Source of the DNA: Hirsutella rhossiliensis
Taxonomy: Eukaryota > Ascomycota > Sordariomycetes > Hypocreales > Ophiocordycipitaceae
Assembly (NCBI RefSeq): GCF_020360975.1
Contig: NW_025408694.1
Span: 28,037 to 92,036 of the forward strand
Reading direction: 5' to 3'
Length of the DNA stretch: 64,000 nt
How positions within the stretch are numbered: the stretch's first letter is position 1; the number at the start of each line of letters is the position of its first letter. The notes under the pieces are model-generated. The model had not been told where the DNA came from and ran no database searches. It saw only the letters and a program-made list of their open reading frames with translations. The position numbers and the translations under genes were made by a program. Shown piece by piece: positions 19,218-30,100 of the stretch.

Positions 19218-22005
19218 CCCGTTGATCTTGGTGTGGGGCCACAGCAGCCCAACTAAGTGTCTTCGCCACTTAGTTGGCCCAAAAAATCCGGCACAGCCCA
19301 AAAAATCCGGCACAGCAGCCCACCTCCAAAACGTCAACCCTATGCATCTCAACCGCGTTTTCTCGCGCAACTTGACTTTATTTACGTATCTTTTGCCGGA
19401 ATACATTATGACAGATAACATGGCTACCCTGGAGGCAGCAAAGCCGTTCTGGCGTCTCGTCGCGACCCCAGAGCCGATGTTCGTCGCTCAACAACACCAA
19501 AAGAACGCCTCTTTCCGTGCGAGATGCGGCCATCCGTTACAATGTGAAGAGCTCATCCGTACAGAGAGCCATTAATTTCATAAGAAACCCTTTTCCCGTG
19601 CTCCAGGGCGTCCATTGGCGCTGACGGAGGACGAAGACGACGCCCTGGTTGCGTATGTACAGTGGATGGAACGCACCGGCATGCCCGCCACGAGAGAGCA
19701 ACTTGAAGCTGTTGCAAATGCAATAAGAATGCGTCGAGATCCCAATGCCCGCCCGGTCTCGTCAAGTTGGCTTGACAATTGGCGTGGAAGTCATCCTGCG
19801 ATCGCGAAGACGTATCTCAAAGCAGTTGAACGAGCCCGGAAGTCCTTTGAAGCCCACGGGTAGAAGAAGTCGAATTTTTCTACTCAAAGCTTCGAGAAAT
19901 CATCACCAGCTACCGTATTGGCAGTTCAGAGATCTGGAATGAAGACGAGGCCGGAATACGCATTGGGTGCCTGCGAGAACGCATCCAAGTTCTCATCACG
20001 CGCACCACTAGAGTCAAGAGCACCCGGCCCCGAGTTTTAGACCCAGCAAACCGAGAATCCTGCACGGTAATTGCCTCAGTTAACGCAGTGGGGACTCTCT
20101 TCCACCTGGCTTGTTTTCCAACATTACCCTACCACCAACTGGGCCGGCATCGACATCATGACAGGCGTACGGTTTGCCCAGTCGCCAACTGGCTTTTCCA
20201 ACGCAGAGATACACCTTGAGTGGGCAAGGCATTTCAACTGCTGGTCTTGGGCATCGTCAGCGCAAGCAAAACAGTCAGGAAATTCGCTGGAAGAGTGGTT
20301 CGGCTGTGACGAGCATCTTCGGCGCCCCAACATGGGGATGAGTCGCGTGGAGGCGCCGCCAAACCAACGGCCTGACGACGAGAAGATCTACCGATTGCTT
20401 GTTGTGGATGGCTTTACAGGGCATACCACCCTTGACTTTGCTGAGTATTGTATCAAGTTTGATATCATCATTGCTATTTTCCTCCACATTCCACCCACCT
20501 CATGCAGCCGCTTGATGTTGGGGTATTCCAGCCACTAAAGTCAGCACATCAGAAAGCGCTTCGAAGTCGCTCGCAGAAGGCAACATATCATTTTCGCGGG
20601 TCAACTTCCTCACAGCTTTTCAGGACGTATATGAGGCTGGCTTCACGCGGCATAACATTATGGCGGCATTTGAAAAACAGGCCTCTTTCCTGTCGACCCA
20701 GCGCCGGTGATCACCAAGATCCTCCACGAGCAGCTACGACAACAGCAGCCGATCAATCCTGCATACGCCTCGCTCCTACCCTCGGAGACGCGTTTCCAAG
20801 TCGCCGCGGATGCCCTCAATGATATCCGGCAACGGTATGGGCCCCTCATGAGCTCGCCATCACGAGAAAACTTGCGGGTTCTTGCGAAAGTGAACACCGA
20901 GTCTATCGCGATGGCGTCACATTCCCAGGGCATAGTCAGCGATAAGAATAGCCGAACCCAGGCGTATGCGAATCGAATGAAGAGAGGCAAGATTGTCAGG
21001 CCGCGCGGAGAGTTTATCACGAGCTCCAGCATGGCCGACATCACCCGGGAGTATGAGGAGCTCCAGGCAAAGCAAACCCGGCTTCAAACGCGCCAGGAGA
21101 TAAGGATGCATCTTAAACGAGTTCGTGGAGAGATGCAGAAGATCCGAGAAGACTATAAAGTCGGGAAGAAGCAGTTAGTCAATGGCAGAGTCAAGACATT
21201 GAACTTTAAGCCCTGGCTAGAGTTTACGGACGAGACGTTGAGTTCTACACTCTGGAGCAAAGTTGCGATACCCTCATGCGGGAGCTCAAAGAGCCATCCA
21301 AGGAATCCTTTTTCTATGATACCACGAAGAGAAATAACTCCGCCAGAGATGTCAGGGCGCGCGCAGCGACCCGACCTCGCCCACTTACAGATATGTCGTC
21401 GTTGCCCGGCAGTGACGATACCGTCTATTTCACAGGCCTCGATCTTGACAAACATAGTGAGGATGGCGCCGACGATGAAGACGAGGACAATTTACTCGAC
21501 ACGCAAGAGAATATACCCTCATCGCCGCCGTTAGCAGCGGTTGAAGCGGTAGTCGATACACCATGCCCTCGACCGCGCACCCGATCGTCCAACAAGATAC
21601 AGCAGACGCTCCAGGAACACAGGTATGGATAAAATAGCTCTCAGAGACGCACAACAGGCGAAATTACTACATAATACGTCTATTTGGACTCACAAACGCG
21701 GTCTTCCTATCTCTTCGACTGGAAGGCGGCAGCTCCTAAATAGGCCCAAAGACGTGATTTTTTTCACTTTTCGTTGTTACTTGCGTCTTTAGGTGATCCG
21801 CAGCTATTGATCACATGTATATTTTAGCTATTTGAAGTCGCATTGACGGCACCATGAAGCGAAGCGTAGAATTTCCCTTGATTTTGCACCCCAAATTGAG
21901 GACCCTGCTGTGCCGGATTTTTTGGGCTGTGCCGGATTTTTTGGGCCAACTAAGTGGCGAAGACACTTAGTTGGGCTGCTGTGGCCCCACACCAAGATCA
22001 ACGGG
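19218..22005 (+). mobile_element. Fot1/pogo element 2 (2,788 bp) inserted in element X companion gene
   Basis: TIRs of 101 bp (19218-19318 and 21905-22005) start CCCGTTGATCTTGGTGTGGG and are flanked by TA. Copy 1 shows the empty site at 3550-3553 (GGGACTATAGGG). Each TIR contains an 11-bp perfect stem with a 7-base loop (19249-19277) and two direct 19-bp repeats (19278-19296 and 19297-19315). Confidence 0.92.
19405..21632 (+). pseudogene. Fot1/pogo transposase 2 (frameshifted)
   Basis: The second DNA-binding domain is intact at 19615-19863 (LTEDEDDALVAYVQWMERTGMPATREQLEAVANAI, then SWLDNWRGSHPAI). The DDE core follows in shifting frames: WNEDEAGIRIG near 19935-19970 (first catalytic Asp), LLVVDGFTGHTTLDFAEYCIKF near 20395-20460, and QPLDVGVFQPLKSAHQKAL near 20503-20560. 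The C-terminal part (20707-21534) is a basic, helical region with EELQAKQTRLQTRQEIRMHLKRV. Frameshifts near 19575, 19865, 20070, 20300 and 20490 prevent a full product. The usual N-terminal psq domain is only weakly visible at 19405-19575. Confidence 0.8.
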
Positions 22006-22080
22006 TATAGGGGAGCAAATGGTTACACGTCGTCAAGCTCATGTAAAATCGCAATCTTAACCGTTCACTTGCTTTTTTCT

Positions 22081-23953
22081 TTAATTACCATCGTCACTCC
22101 TAAAACTCAACTGTTCAAGATCGTCTAGGCTAATATTAGACTGTGATAAGACTTGTTGTAGTCGGTCCCGACCATTTTCTGGGCGACTAAGTAACGTGAC
22201 TTCCGGTTGCTTCTGATCAGTAATATACTGATGCAGATGTGTCCGGAGCGAGTTGTACTCGTCAAGCCATGGATATTCCGGGTTCGGAGGACTTGAAGAT
22301 ATAGTTCCAATGCTTAATTGAACCAAATAATCGCATATCTCTTTAGTTTTAAGCGGTAGGTAGTCGTCTAGGTTCGTGGTATCCTCATCGAAAAGCTCGG
22401 TGCATATGCGAAGCCGATCCGGTGGGATCTCCTCGGCATAATTCTGTTCACCAGCAGAATCAAGCTGATGATATAAGACCGTAGGTTGCCCGCTTCGAAC
22501 GTGTGGACGATTTGGCTGATGTCGAATAGTATGACTGTTCCACATATGAACGAATTGGACTAGCTCTTGACGGATAGTATCCATATAGATATAGAGAATT
22601 GCCACTCGATCCGCCCTTGAGCTACTGTCAAATAAGCCATGTTCGGTGAGCCATTGAAAGTATTGCTAATGGAGAGTTAGTATAACTAGGGTAGATGATG
22701 GATAAAATTATACTTACTCGCCAGAACCCAGCACGATTACTGCCTAACCGATGCCACCAGCTCTCAATCCGGGTGTTATGAATGCTTCGGCCAAAGTACC
22801 AGCAGTCTCCAAATGCAATTGGGACGAGATCAGAGCCCTGTTCCTTCGTTCGCATGCCGGATAGGTAATAATGTATCCCGCATAAGAGGGATGTCTCATT
22901 ACCATGGTCCGATATCGCACGGAGGATGAGCAAGTGGGCATAAAGATCAGGGACTGGAAGACTCTTGATTCTGCTATCTAAGGTGGGAAAGAGGCGAGAT
23001 CTTTATAGACTGCCTGAATATGAGAATGGAAGGGAATGGTAGTGAATGGAAGCATCTGATCGGATCATCTGGAAGCCACTGATGCGTTGATGATGCCTCC
23101 TAGAAGTTTCTGTGGGGAAATGTGGAAACGGACTGTGCGAATAGGGGGTCAGACTGTTGGAGGCTGATATCCTATGTGTGACATCCGATCGCAAGATACG
23201 AGGCATAGCGTGCCGCTGGTTTAGTACGTGGAGGTACTGTTTTGCAACGTTCCAGCTCGTACTGGACGAAAACCCACAGTAAAACCACGTAATATACCGT
23301 GAGTACGCGTCAATACCAGCATAGATCTCAAAACCCCAATTCTTAAGTTTGTCGTAGCCATCAATAGACCAGACCCAGTCTGGGCCATGGATAGAGAAGT
23401 CACGTCGTGTAACGTGTTCGTCCCCATCGTTCCCTAACGTTCTCAGGCGTGAAGTCTCGATACTCTGCGTATAGGGCATCACGACTAATAATATGATGTT
23501 GCTGGCGCATATACGTATAGAGATAGTTCCGGCCATGTCCTTGTAGCGTTGTAGAGATCTGTGCCTGGCTGTTAAAAAGGACCGGGCGCGTTCCCGACTT
23601 GGAGCGCTTCAGGGGATTGGCGGCGGTAGAGCCCTCTTCAAGCCGAATTCTTTCAAGACGGAACTTTGAGATCGTAAACCCTCGTCTCTAAGTCGTTTAA
23701 GCATGAAATCATCCTTAAGACATTCATCAAAGAATAGCGACCTAATTCGGTCCCGTAAGGTATCTGAAGTGATCGTACGTGCTTGACGAAGAAGTCCCCA
23801 GTCTTTGATCGATCGATAGAGACTGGCGCGGCTTACTTGAAGCTGATGATGCTCGAGAAGATGCGTACGGATTGTATTAATAGAGGATCCATCTCGATGC
23901 AAGCCGGTGATTTCCTCCTGAACTGTGGAAAGATCAATTTGTGGTCGAGGCAT
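22081..23953 (-). pseudogene. Element X integrase-like transposase, copy 2, split by an inverted solo LTR
   Basis: It has the same gene order as copy 1: N-terminal HTH from 23953, core D in WVWSIDGYDKL (about 23380), second D and E on the far side of the LTR (RSDHGNE near 22905, NTRIESWWHRLG near 22740-22770), a 52-bp TACTAAC-type intron at about 22666-22717 and the C-terminus ending at 22081. The LTR at 22913-23183 falls immediately before the codons of the second catalytic Asp. Further small indels near 23590-23640 and at 23410 shift the frame. Together with copy 1 it defines the intact gene layout, but neither copy has a continuous frame. Confidence 0.85.
22913..23183 (-). repeat. Inverted solo copia LTR (271 bp) in the integrase gene
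   Basis: Reverse complement of the 2886-3156 LTR, flanked by a perfect 5-bp duplication TCCGA (22908-22912 and 23184-23188). The uninterrupted site is at about 4437-4450 in copy 1. Confidence 0.95.
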
Positions 23954-24161
23954 ATTTGTTTAACTGAGTAAAGCGCTATTCGGGCTCAATGATATCGTAG
24001 AAGGGAGAAAAGCACTGAAAATGTGTACCAATGCGCAGAGCGAACGCTTACTTTCATTTCTTTCAATGCCCTATGCTAATAGAAGAGTATCGGTATATAC
24101 AAGTTACCCAGTTGCACTTAGACCCGATCGGGTAATCTAACCCCGGGGTGCCCACAGCCCA

Positions 24162-24201
24162 AAATGCGTTTTGAGACAGTCTGGCCTACAGTCGCCCGTA
24201 G
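24162..24201. repeat. Right 40-bp TIR of element X copy 2
   Basis: Perfect inverted match to 14517-14556, followed by the target duplication GAC and then the LINE 3' end. Confidence 0.95.
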
Positions 24202-24491
24202 GACCTGAGAATCCGAGCGGCCACAGAGTCCAAGAATTGCTAGATAGGGGAGTAGAAGTAAGGAAGGCGCGACGGGTTTCCGGCGAGCACCCTCATCTTG
24301 TACTATACCTAGCCTAGCACGTCTTTTGCCCTTATAGGGATGTCCCAGACGGTAATCAATACTACTACTACTACTACCAGCCAAGCTAAGGTGTTACGCA
24401 TTAAGGTATTGAAATGTCAGTAGCTTTTACGTCTAGGCCCTATAGGAGAAATCCTCCGGGTGAAATACACATACATACATACAAGCTGGTG

Positions 24492-25129
24492 TCGTCTGCC
24501 TTGATAACACTGCGGCTATAAGAGCCATACGAGGCAGCCCATCGATCTCGTCGCAAGCGGCTGCGGAGAAGTTCGCTGAGGCCGCGGCTCGACACGGAGA
24601 TGTCGGCACGCGTTGGTGCCCCGGCCATACGGGGATCGCCGGCAACGAGCGGGCCGACCAGCTAGCAAAGGAGGGCTGCCGGGCCGAGGGTCCGGACAGA
24701 CCGCCGACCTACGCGAACATCAAGAGACAGGCCAAGGCTGCGGCCAGGCGCGACTTCCAGGACTGGTGGGCCGCGGGGGCCCCGAGCAGCTACAAGAGCC
24801 TAGAGCTCAAGGCCTCGCTCGGGTGCCCCCCGGAGCTGCACACCAAACGACAGCACCTCCATCACCTGCTCGCTGCGAGGAGCGGGCACGGGGACTTCGC
24901 CGACTACCACGAGAGGTTTAACCACGAAGAGGCCCGGATCGAATGCTCTTACGGGAGGAGAAAATCACCGACACACCCCTTCTACTGCCGGAAGGTAGGT
25001 ACTCGACACCGCCTAAGGCTAGCCCCCGCGGGCAAGGCTATCAACCAGGCACTAGGAAGGGGATTTGACCGGTTCCTCGGGCTAGTAACGGAGGCAGAAT
25101 TCTTTGATCGGATCTGCCACCGCCACTAG
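24492..25129 (+). pseudogene. LINE ORF2 C-terminus: RNase H domain and terminal zinc-like motif
   Basis: The frame reads NTAAIRAIRGSPSISSQAAA, then RWCPGHTGIAGNERADQLAKEG (about 24608-24675), the RNase H signature HTGIxGNExAD of fungal Tad-clade LINEs. It continues with a helical region (NIKRQAKAAARRDFQDWW) to a Cys/His segment (CSYGRRKSPTHPFYCRK, about 24940-24990), the usual C-terminal zinc-like motif. It stops at about 25129. The frame looks open across the stretch, so this is a truncation, not a decayed copy. The RNase H domain would remove RNA from the cDNA hybrid during integration. Confidence 0.8.
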
Positions 25130-25493
25130 CTCGAGGCAACCCTCCAACCTAATATGTACAACTCTCTCTTTTCTATGTTTTCTGCCCGTAGGCTCCCTGT
25201 GGGCCTACGGCCCAGCTGACTGCGTGGGCTTTCTCAGTCACCCGGCTCTGACCGAAGACTGACTAATATTACGGCTTCGCCGCCGTGCCCGAACCCGCTG
25301 ACGGGGAAGGGACCTGAGAATCCGAGCGGCCACAGAGTCCAAGAATTGCTAGATAGGGGAGTAGAAGTAAGGAACGCGCGACGGGTCTCCGACGAGCATC
25401 CCCATCTTGTACTATACCTAGCCTAGCACGTCTTTTGCCCTTATAGGGATGTCCCAGACGGTAATCAATACTACTACTACTACTACTACCAGC
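24492..25493 (+). mobile_element. LINE 2: 5'-truncated Tad-like non-LTR retrotransposon
   Basis: About 1.0 kb of LINE 3' end, flanked by the 10-bp duplication CAAGCTGGTG (24482-24491 and 25494-25503). It contains the end of ORF2 and a 3' UTR of about 330 bp, and ends in a (TAC)n tail. Its 3' UTR contains the uninterrupted site for the element X insertion in LINE 1, at 25303-25325. Confidence 0.85.
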
Positions 25494-25583
25494 CAAGCTG
25501 GTGCTGACGGGCCACTTAACCAGACTGGCCACCTAGCCACTTTTTCACACCTTCTACATTTCAGCCAGAACACCACCACCAAA

Positions 25584-26858
25584 ATGCGTCGCGAAGAGGC
25601 CAGGCTTCTGGAGGCTCGTGTGCAAAAGCCAAGAAGTATCTTGATCAAAATCCCACTGCAAAGGTGACCACGGTTGCTCGTCAATTCGAAGTGCCGCGTG
25701 GCCGACTCGAAGCCGCCTGGACGGCCGAACCAGCTTGACTGACCGCCAACCAACAAATACGAAATTGAGCAAGCCAGAAGAAGATGCACTATGCCGCTAC
25801 ATCGATCGCCTTGACGCTGTGAATTTAGCCGTACGCAGAGAGTTCATTGTGGATGCTGCAAACCGCATTCTCAAGGTGCGGTCAGGCAAGGCTAGCCAGA
25901 GCAACCCGCCCACCGTGGGCATACATTGGATCGACCGCTTCGTCAAGCGTCATAAATATCTACTAATGAGCCAAAAGCAGCTGGAATCGAACCGCCAAGC
26001 CGCCGAGGATATCCCTACAGTCATTGAGTGGTACAAGAAACTCCACGCTGTAATGCAATCCGAAGGCATTGTGGAAGACGACATCTGGAACATGGACGAA
26101 ACAGGGTTTCGTATCGGGGTTGGGAAAGACCAATTGGTCGTCACAAAGCGCAAGAAAGCCCATTACTTCGGCACTCCTGGTAACAGGGAGTCAGCTACGG
26201 CCATTGAGTGCATCTCGGCCGGTGGGCGAGTCTTACCAGCCTTCTTGGTGCTCTGTGGTATCCAACATCAAGCTCGATGGTACGAAGTCATGAAGCACTA
26301 CCCAGACACACGCATTGCGATGTCACCAACTGGGTATAGTAACGACGAGATCTGCTTGGAGTGGATCTATCATTTCGACGAGCACACGAAAAACAAGACC
26401 AAAGGCAACAAGCGGCTACTTCTACTCGATGGATTCGGTTCACACCATACATACCCGTTTATCGAGTACTGTGGGCGCCGCGGTATTATACCTTCTCTTT
26501 ACCTCCTCATTTAACACACCTTCTTCAACCACTGGATGTGGTAGTCTTTCAGCCGCTCAAGCATTATCACGCAAAGGCGGTAGACCTAGTGGTTCGTGAC
26601 GGCTGCACAGATATCACCAAATTGGAGTTCTTGGACTTCATTCAGGACGTCCGGAAGCAAGCCTTTCGTCAATTGACCATCATTTCTGCGTTTCGGAAGA
26701 CTGGAATAGTGCCATTCAACCAAGAGGTGGTCCTGGCCGTCATGAAAGCACGCAAAGCTCGTACACCTACCCTGAATTGGATCCGGCCTCCTGTCTTCAC
26801 CGTTCGGCACGCCAGTCACCCTCCGGCAAATGCACAAGGCGGCAACGCAATGCCTTGA
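25584..26858 (+). pseudogene. Fot1/pogo transposase 3
   Basis: The N-terminal psq-type HTH begins at 25584 (MRREEARLLEARVQK, then PTAKVTTVARQFEVPRGRL) but needs a frameshift near 25625. A long frame at 25741-26514 then holds the Tc5-type domain (LSKPEEDALCRYIDRLD, HWIDRFVKRHKYLL) and most of DDE_1: WNMDETGFRIGVGK (first Asp, about 26090), GYSNDEICLEWIYHFDEHT and LLLLDGFGSHHTYPFIEYC (second Asp, about 26430). After another shift near 26510 come THLLQPLDVVVFQPLKHYHAKAV and FRKTGIVPFN. No right-hand TIR is visible: the sequence runs straight into the Helitron 5' repeats at 26851, so the end was probably lost on Helitron insertion. A LINE lies just upstream. Confidence 0.85.
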
Positions 26859-26945
26859 GGAACGAAGAGACGAAAGGATCCTTCTTCCGCCCCCTCCGTA
26901 TGCCTTGAGGAACGAAAGGTTCTTCCTTCCGCGTCCTTCGCCACA
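26851..26945. repeat. Duplicated Helitron 5' subterminal repeat
   Basis: Two near-tandem copies of a motif starting TGCCTTGAGGAACGA lie at 26851 and 26899, each followed by a CCTTCTTCCG-like stretch. The motif is the reverse complement of the core of the 3' motif at 34345, 34388, 45364 and 51680 (GTTCCTCAAGGCATTGG), so the array is bracketed by subterminal inverted repeats. A further copy precedes the Helitron fragment at 53375-53697. Confidence 0.65.
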
Positions 26946-27142
26946 CCTCCACATCCTCTACCCCCTACGCACGGACCGCATGCCGCTCCGTGCCCACCAG
27001 CCACTCTTCACCGCCACCTGTTCTTTTTCCCACCAACCTTCCTGTTCCTGCTGCCCGTTCCCGTCCCGCTCCCGCCCCGGTCCCACTCTCCGGGCCAACT
27101 CTCCTTTCTCGTACCGATTGTTCACAGCCATCACCGTGCACC

Positions 27143-30100
27143 ATGCCACGAGAACACCCCGTCACGGTCTCGCCCGAGGAGGTTCGCCGCACTTTGGGTG
27201 ATCTTGAATCGCAGAGATCCCAGCAGCGCCGTTCCTATCAACGACCTTCACCGCTTATCAGGGTTCCCCACGACGAGATCCTCCGCGTCTTGCACGATAT
27301 GGACCGCCAGCGCGCCGAAGAACGATCCGCCGCCGTGAAGCTCAATTCCAATATACCGCACACACGCAACAGCCGAACAACCCATCCCCGAGACGACCCC
27401 GAGAAGAGCAAGCGCCCTCCACTCCACCTCCAACGCAGCCAAAACACTCCCCTAGAAGACAAACGCAGCTGCCAGCGACTGCATCACCGAGACGACCTAG
27501 AGAGGGGCTATCACCCTCCACTCCACCTCCCACGCGGCTAAGGCGCTCCTCCAAAAGACACGCGCAGCCGCCGGCCGCTCCATCGCCGAAACGACACAGA
27601 GAAGAGGAGACACCTCCCACTCCACCCCCCACGCAGCCAACGCGCTCCTCCAAAAGACACACGCAGACGCCGGCCTCTCCATCACCGAGTCGATCCAGGG
27701 CGGAACAACCGCTTCGCCCTTCATCGCCCACACGGACGGGGCGCTTCCCACGAGGCCCGGGCCTACGCAAGAAACCGTCCAACTCCAGCGAGACTCTGTC
27801 GAGTCTGCGCTACATCACCATGACGCCCGTTTCCGCTCTAAAGAGCAGGCATCGTCAACAAGATCCTGGTGCAACGAAGTTCCACGTGCCCTTCAGGTAG
27901 CAGCTCCTAGATCGTTCTACCAGGCGTTTACGGACGAGAGGACGTTGCCCATTTCTCACTGCGTCTTCTGCTATAGAAAGACCCCACCTTGCGAGCTCTC
28001 AACCATGCAGTGGAGGGTCGATTGTCGCCCTCCCTGCTGCAGGCGACCCGGACCATCCAGAAGTGTGGCGCTTGCCTTCCGCCGCACGAGCGCGCGGGAG
28101 TTGACGTATGCCGCGAGTGTCGCGCCAGCTTCGACGGTGGACGGCTGCCCAAAGCCTGCTCGGTCAACAATATGGCCATCGGTTGCGAACATCGGTACCC
28201 TGGCGAGCTTGATGACCTCTCCCGTTGAGGAGAGACTCATTGCCCTGCATGCGCCCTTTGGCTATATCACCAAGTTCACGGTCGACAACAAGACCCGTTC
28301 GGGAATCAGCTACCGCAAGCACGTGAAAGGACATATCGTCGTCTTTCCGAACAAGGTGGACGATCTTGTTACCACCGTTCTTCCCATCCCTTGCTGCAGA
28401 CCATTGAGAATATCCACGTCTCTTGGAGCGGTTCGGCTAAGCCTGGCTCCGCAGACGTCAGACACCTGCTTCAGGTGCGCAAATCTCGAGTGGCGGCCGC
28501 CCTGGCGTGGCTGCAAAGGAACAACCCACTTTACGAGAATATCGCAATCGACCAGGCAGAGATGGATGGCTGGCGGTATGCCGACGGCTCCACTGTTCCG
28601 ACCGTCATCATGGACCGCATGCAGAGAGGAACCGTCGACCGTTGAGAGGACTCAAACTGACCACATAGTCCCGGACACTGATCGAGGCTTGGAGGAAAAC
28701 AGTTTCAGAAGCATCGATGAACTTGTGAGCTCGATCGATGGCACCTTCGTCGACGAGTCTCGCGACTTGGACTGTACTCTATCGACTGAGCAGACTCGAC
28801 CCTCTCCTGGTGAGCTGGCGACTCTTGTCCCCGACTCGGCTGCCATCGGCCAGGAAGTTGAAACCATATGTGAGACGTCTGCATCCGCCATGTTCCCTCT
28901 TGATGGACCGGCTGCCTTTGCGGATACCGATAAGCTGTCGTTTGTGGCGGGCATGGCCAACGCCCAATCCGGATCCACGTGGCCGCTCTATACCATGCGT
29001 TATGCAGGTCCAAACTACGGGAGATCAGCCGTTTGTCCGAGTAGAACGTGGTGCGGACTTTGCAGACAACCTGCACGAAGATTTCTTCCCTCGAACATTT
29101 CCCAAGCTTTTTCCGTGGGAAGGGCGGCCCGAAATCAAGGGCGACTCGAGTCGTAGCCGACAAAGCGACGCTGCCGACCGTCGTCCGAATCACTCGCTTA
29201 GCTACTGGGCCAGATACGTATTGCAACGGCATGGAGGCCGATTCGCCACCCATCCTGTCTTTTGTTTCTTAGTATTCAACACCTCCTTCGCTCCTCTAAC
29301 CGCCGCATCAGCATGGTCCGTGTCGCTAAAGATTCCTTCCACAGGCTCGAGCAAGCGTATGCGAACTTGAACGAGGACCGACTGAAGAGAGCCGAGGCGG
29401 AGATGCGGGAGACAAGGACCACGTCGGACCCTGACATATCGGTCTTGCTTCGCGAGCTGTCGATTTTGGCCACGCACAGCCGCTCTCGAACGAATCCCGT
29501 TTGCTTATGCGGAGGAAGATACAAGCTGTTAACATTTGGGCCGGTATGCCTGCAGTTTGGATTACCATCAGTCCCAACGACATTAATAATCCGATAAAGA
29601 TGAAGCTTGCCATTCATAGGCTGCACGATTATGACTCTGCAAAGGAGCTTTTGGCCGATCTCCGTGAAAAGTACGACAGAATCGCCCTCAGCACCATGGA
29701 TCCGGTCAGCTCGGCCATCTTCTTCCACCGAGAAATATCCTATTCTTTGACAAATACGTGAATACAGGCCGGGAATCGATCTTTGGGAAGATTAGCCACT
29801 ACTACGCCACGGTGGAGACGAATGAGCGAGGCAGCCTCCACTTGCATGGACTCCTCTGGCTGGAGGGCAACATGCGGTTACCGAACCTGATGGACGACAT
29901 GGCCAATCCCGCGGAAGAAGCATACCGTGCCCAGGTGATCCGGTATGTGGACTCTGTCTTTCATGAGTGTTTAGACGAAGATGCCGGAAAAGCCGTGCGA
30001 CAACAGAGGAAGCCCATCGATCCCGTGGAGGAGGTCATGACCAGCACCTCGGCTCTCACTGCGGCCTTCGAAGACGAATCCAACTTCATCGCGTACTGCT

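Larger units (their letters stand above)
17890..22045 (+). pseudogene. Element X companion gene, copy 2, split by a solo LTR and pogo 2
   Basis: The gene parts are 17890-18559, 18829-19217 and 22006-22045. The N-terminus has a CLYCG pair (possible zinc ligand) and the segment AQTIDLTSDDSQTE, a canonical SUMO-interacting-like motif followed by acidic residues. A folded region (FDLTVNFYCASFRIIDNKGLPVKKYHVG) comes next. After the LTR come an NLS-like cluster (SPKKRKQ) and the acidic tail. Indels near 17940-17970, 18395 and 18995 break the frame. It converges on the integrase gene as in copy 1. Being shared by both copies, it is likely an accessory protein of the transposon; nuclear localisation is an inference from the basic cluster. 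Confidence 0.6.
14517..24201. mobile_element. Element X copy 2: complete TIR transposon with four nested insertions
   Basis: Perfect 40-bp inverted repeats lie at 14517-14556 and 24162-24201, flanked by the 3-bp duplication GAC. The paralogous LINE at 25313 shows the empty site (GGGACCTGAGAA). Inserted inside are pogo 1 (15189-17596), solo LTR (18560-18828), pogo 2 (19218-22005) and an inverted solo LTR (22913-23183). Subtracting these with their target duplications leaves about 3.9 kb. Gene content: a small left-end ORF (14735), a companion gene (17890) and a convergent integrase-like transposase (23953). The TIR tip CTACGGG and 3-bp duplication resemble CACTA-type target choice, but the transposase core looks like a retroviral integrase. 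I cannot assign it to a superfamily. Confidence 0.85.
14428..24375 (+). mobile_element. LINE 1: 5'-truncated non-LTR retrotransposon tail, split by element X
   Basis: Only the last 260 or so bases of a LINE are present, as 14428-14516 and 24202-24375. They match the 3' end of the LINE at 24492-25493, including a (TAC)n tail. The LINE is flanked by an 18-bp direct repeat (ACCAGCCAAGCTAAGGTG) at 14410-14427 and 24376-24393, the target duplication of target-primed reverse transcription. Part of that repeat (ACCAGC) also follows the tail of the other LINE, so the true duplication may be a few bases shorter. Element X later inserted at the internal GAC. Confidence 0.8.

Noticed and set aside
24202..25503. 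Two near-identical blocks of about 190 bp (24202-24393 and 25313-25503), possible segmental duplication
   Set aside because: Both are 3' ends of the same LINE family, each with its own target duplication and (TAC)n tail, so they are independent insertions.
26958..27782. Several minus-strand frames opposite the Helitron A leader, rich in Gly, Arg and Val
   Set aside because: They are antisense shadows of a C-rich plus-strand leader and N-terminal region; the same occurs opposite unit B.
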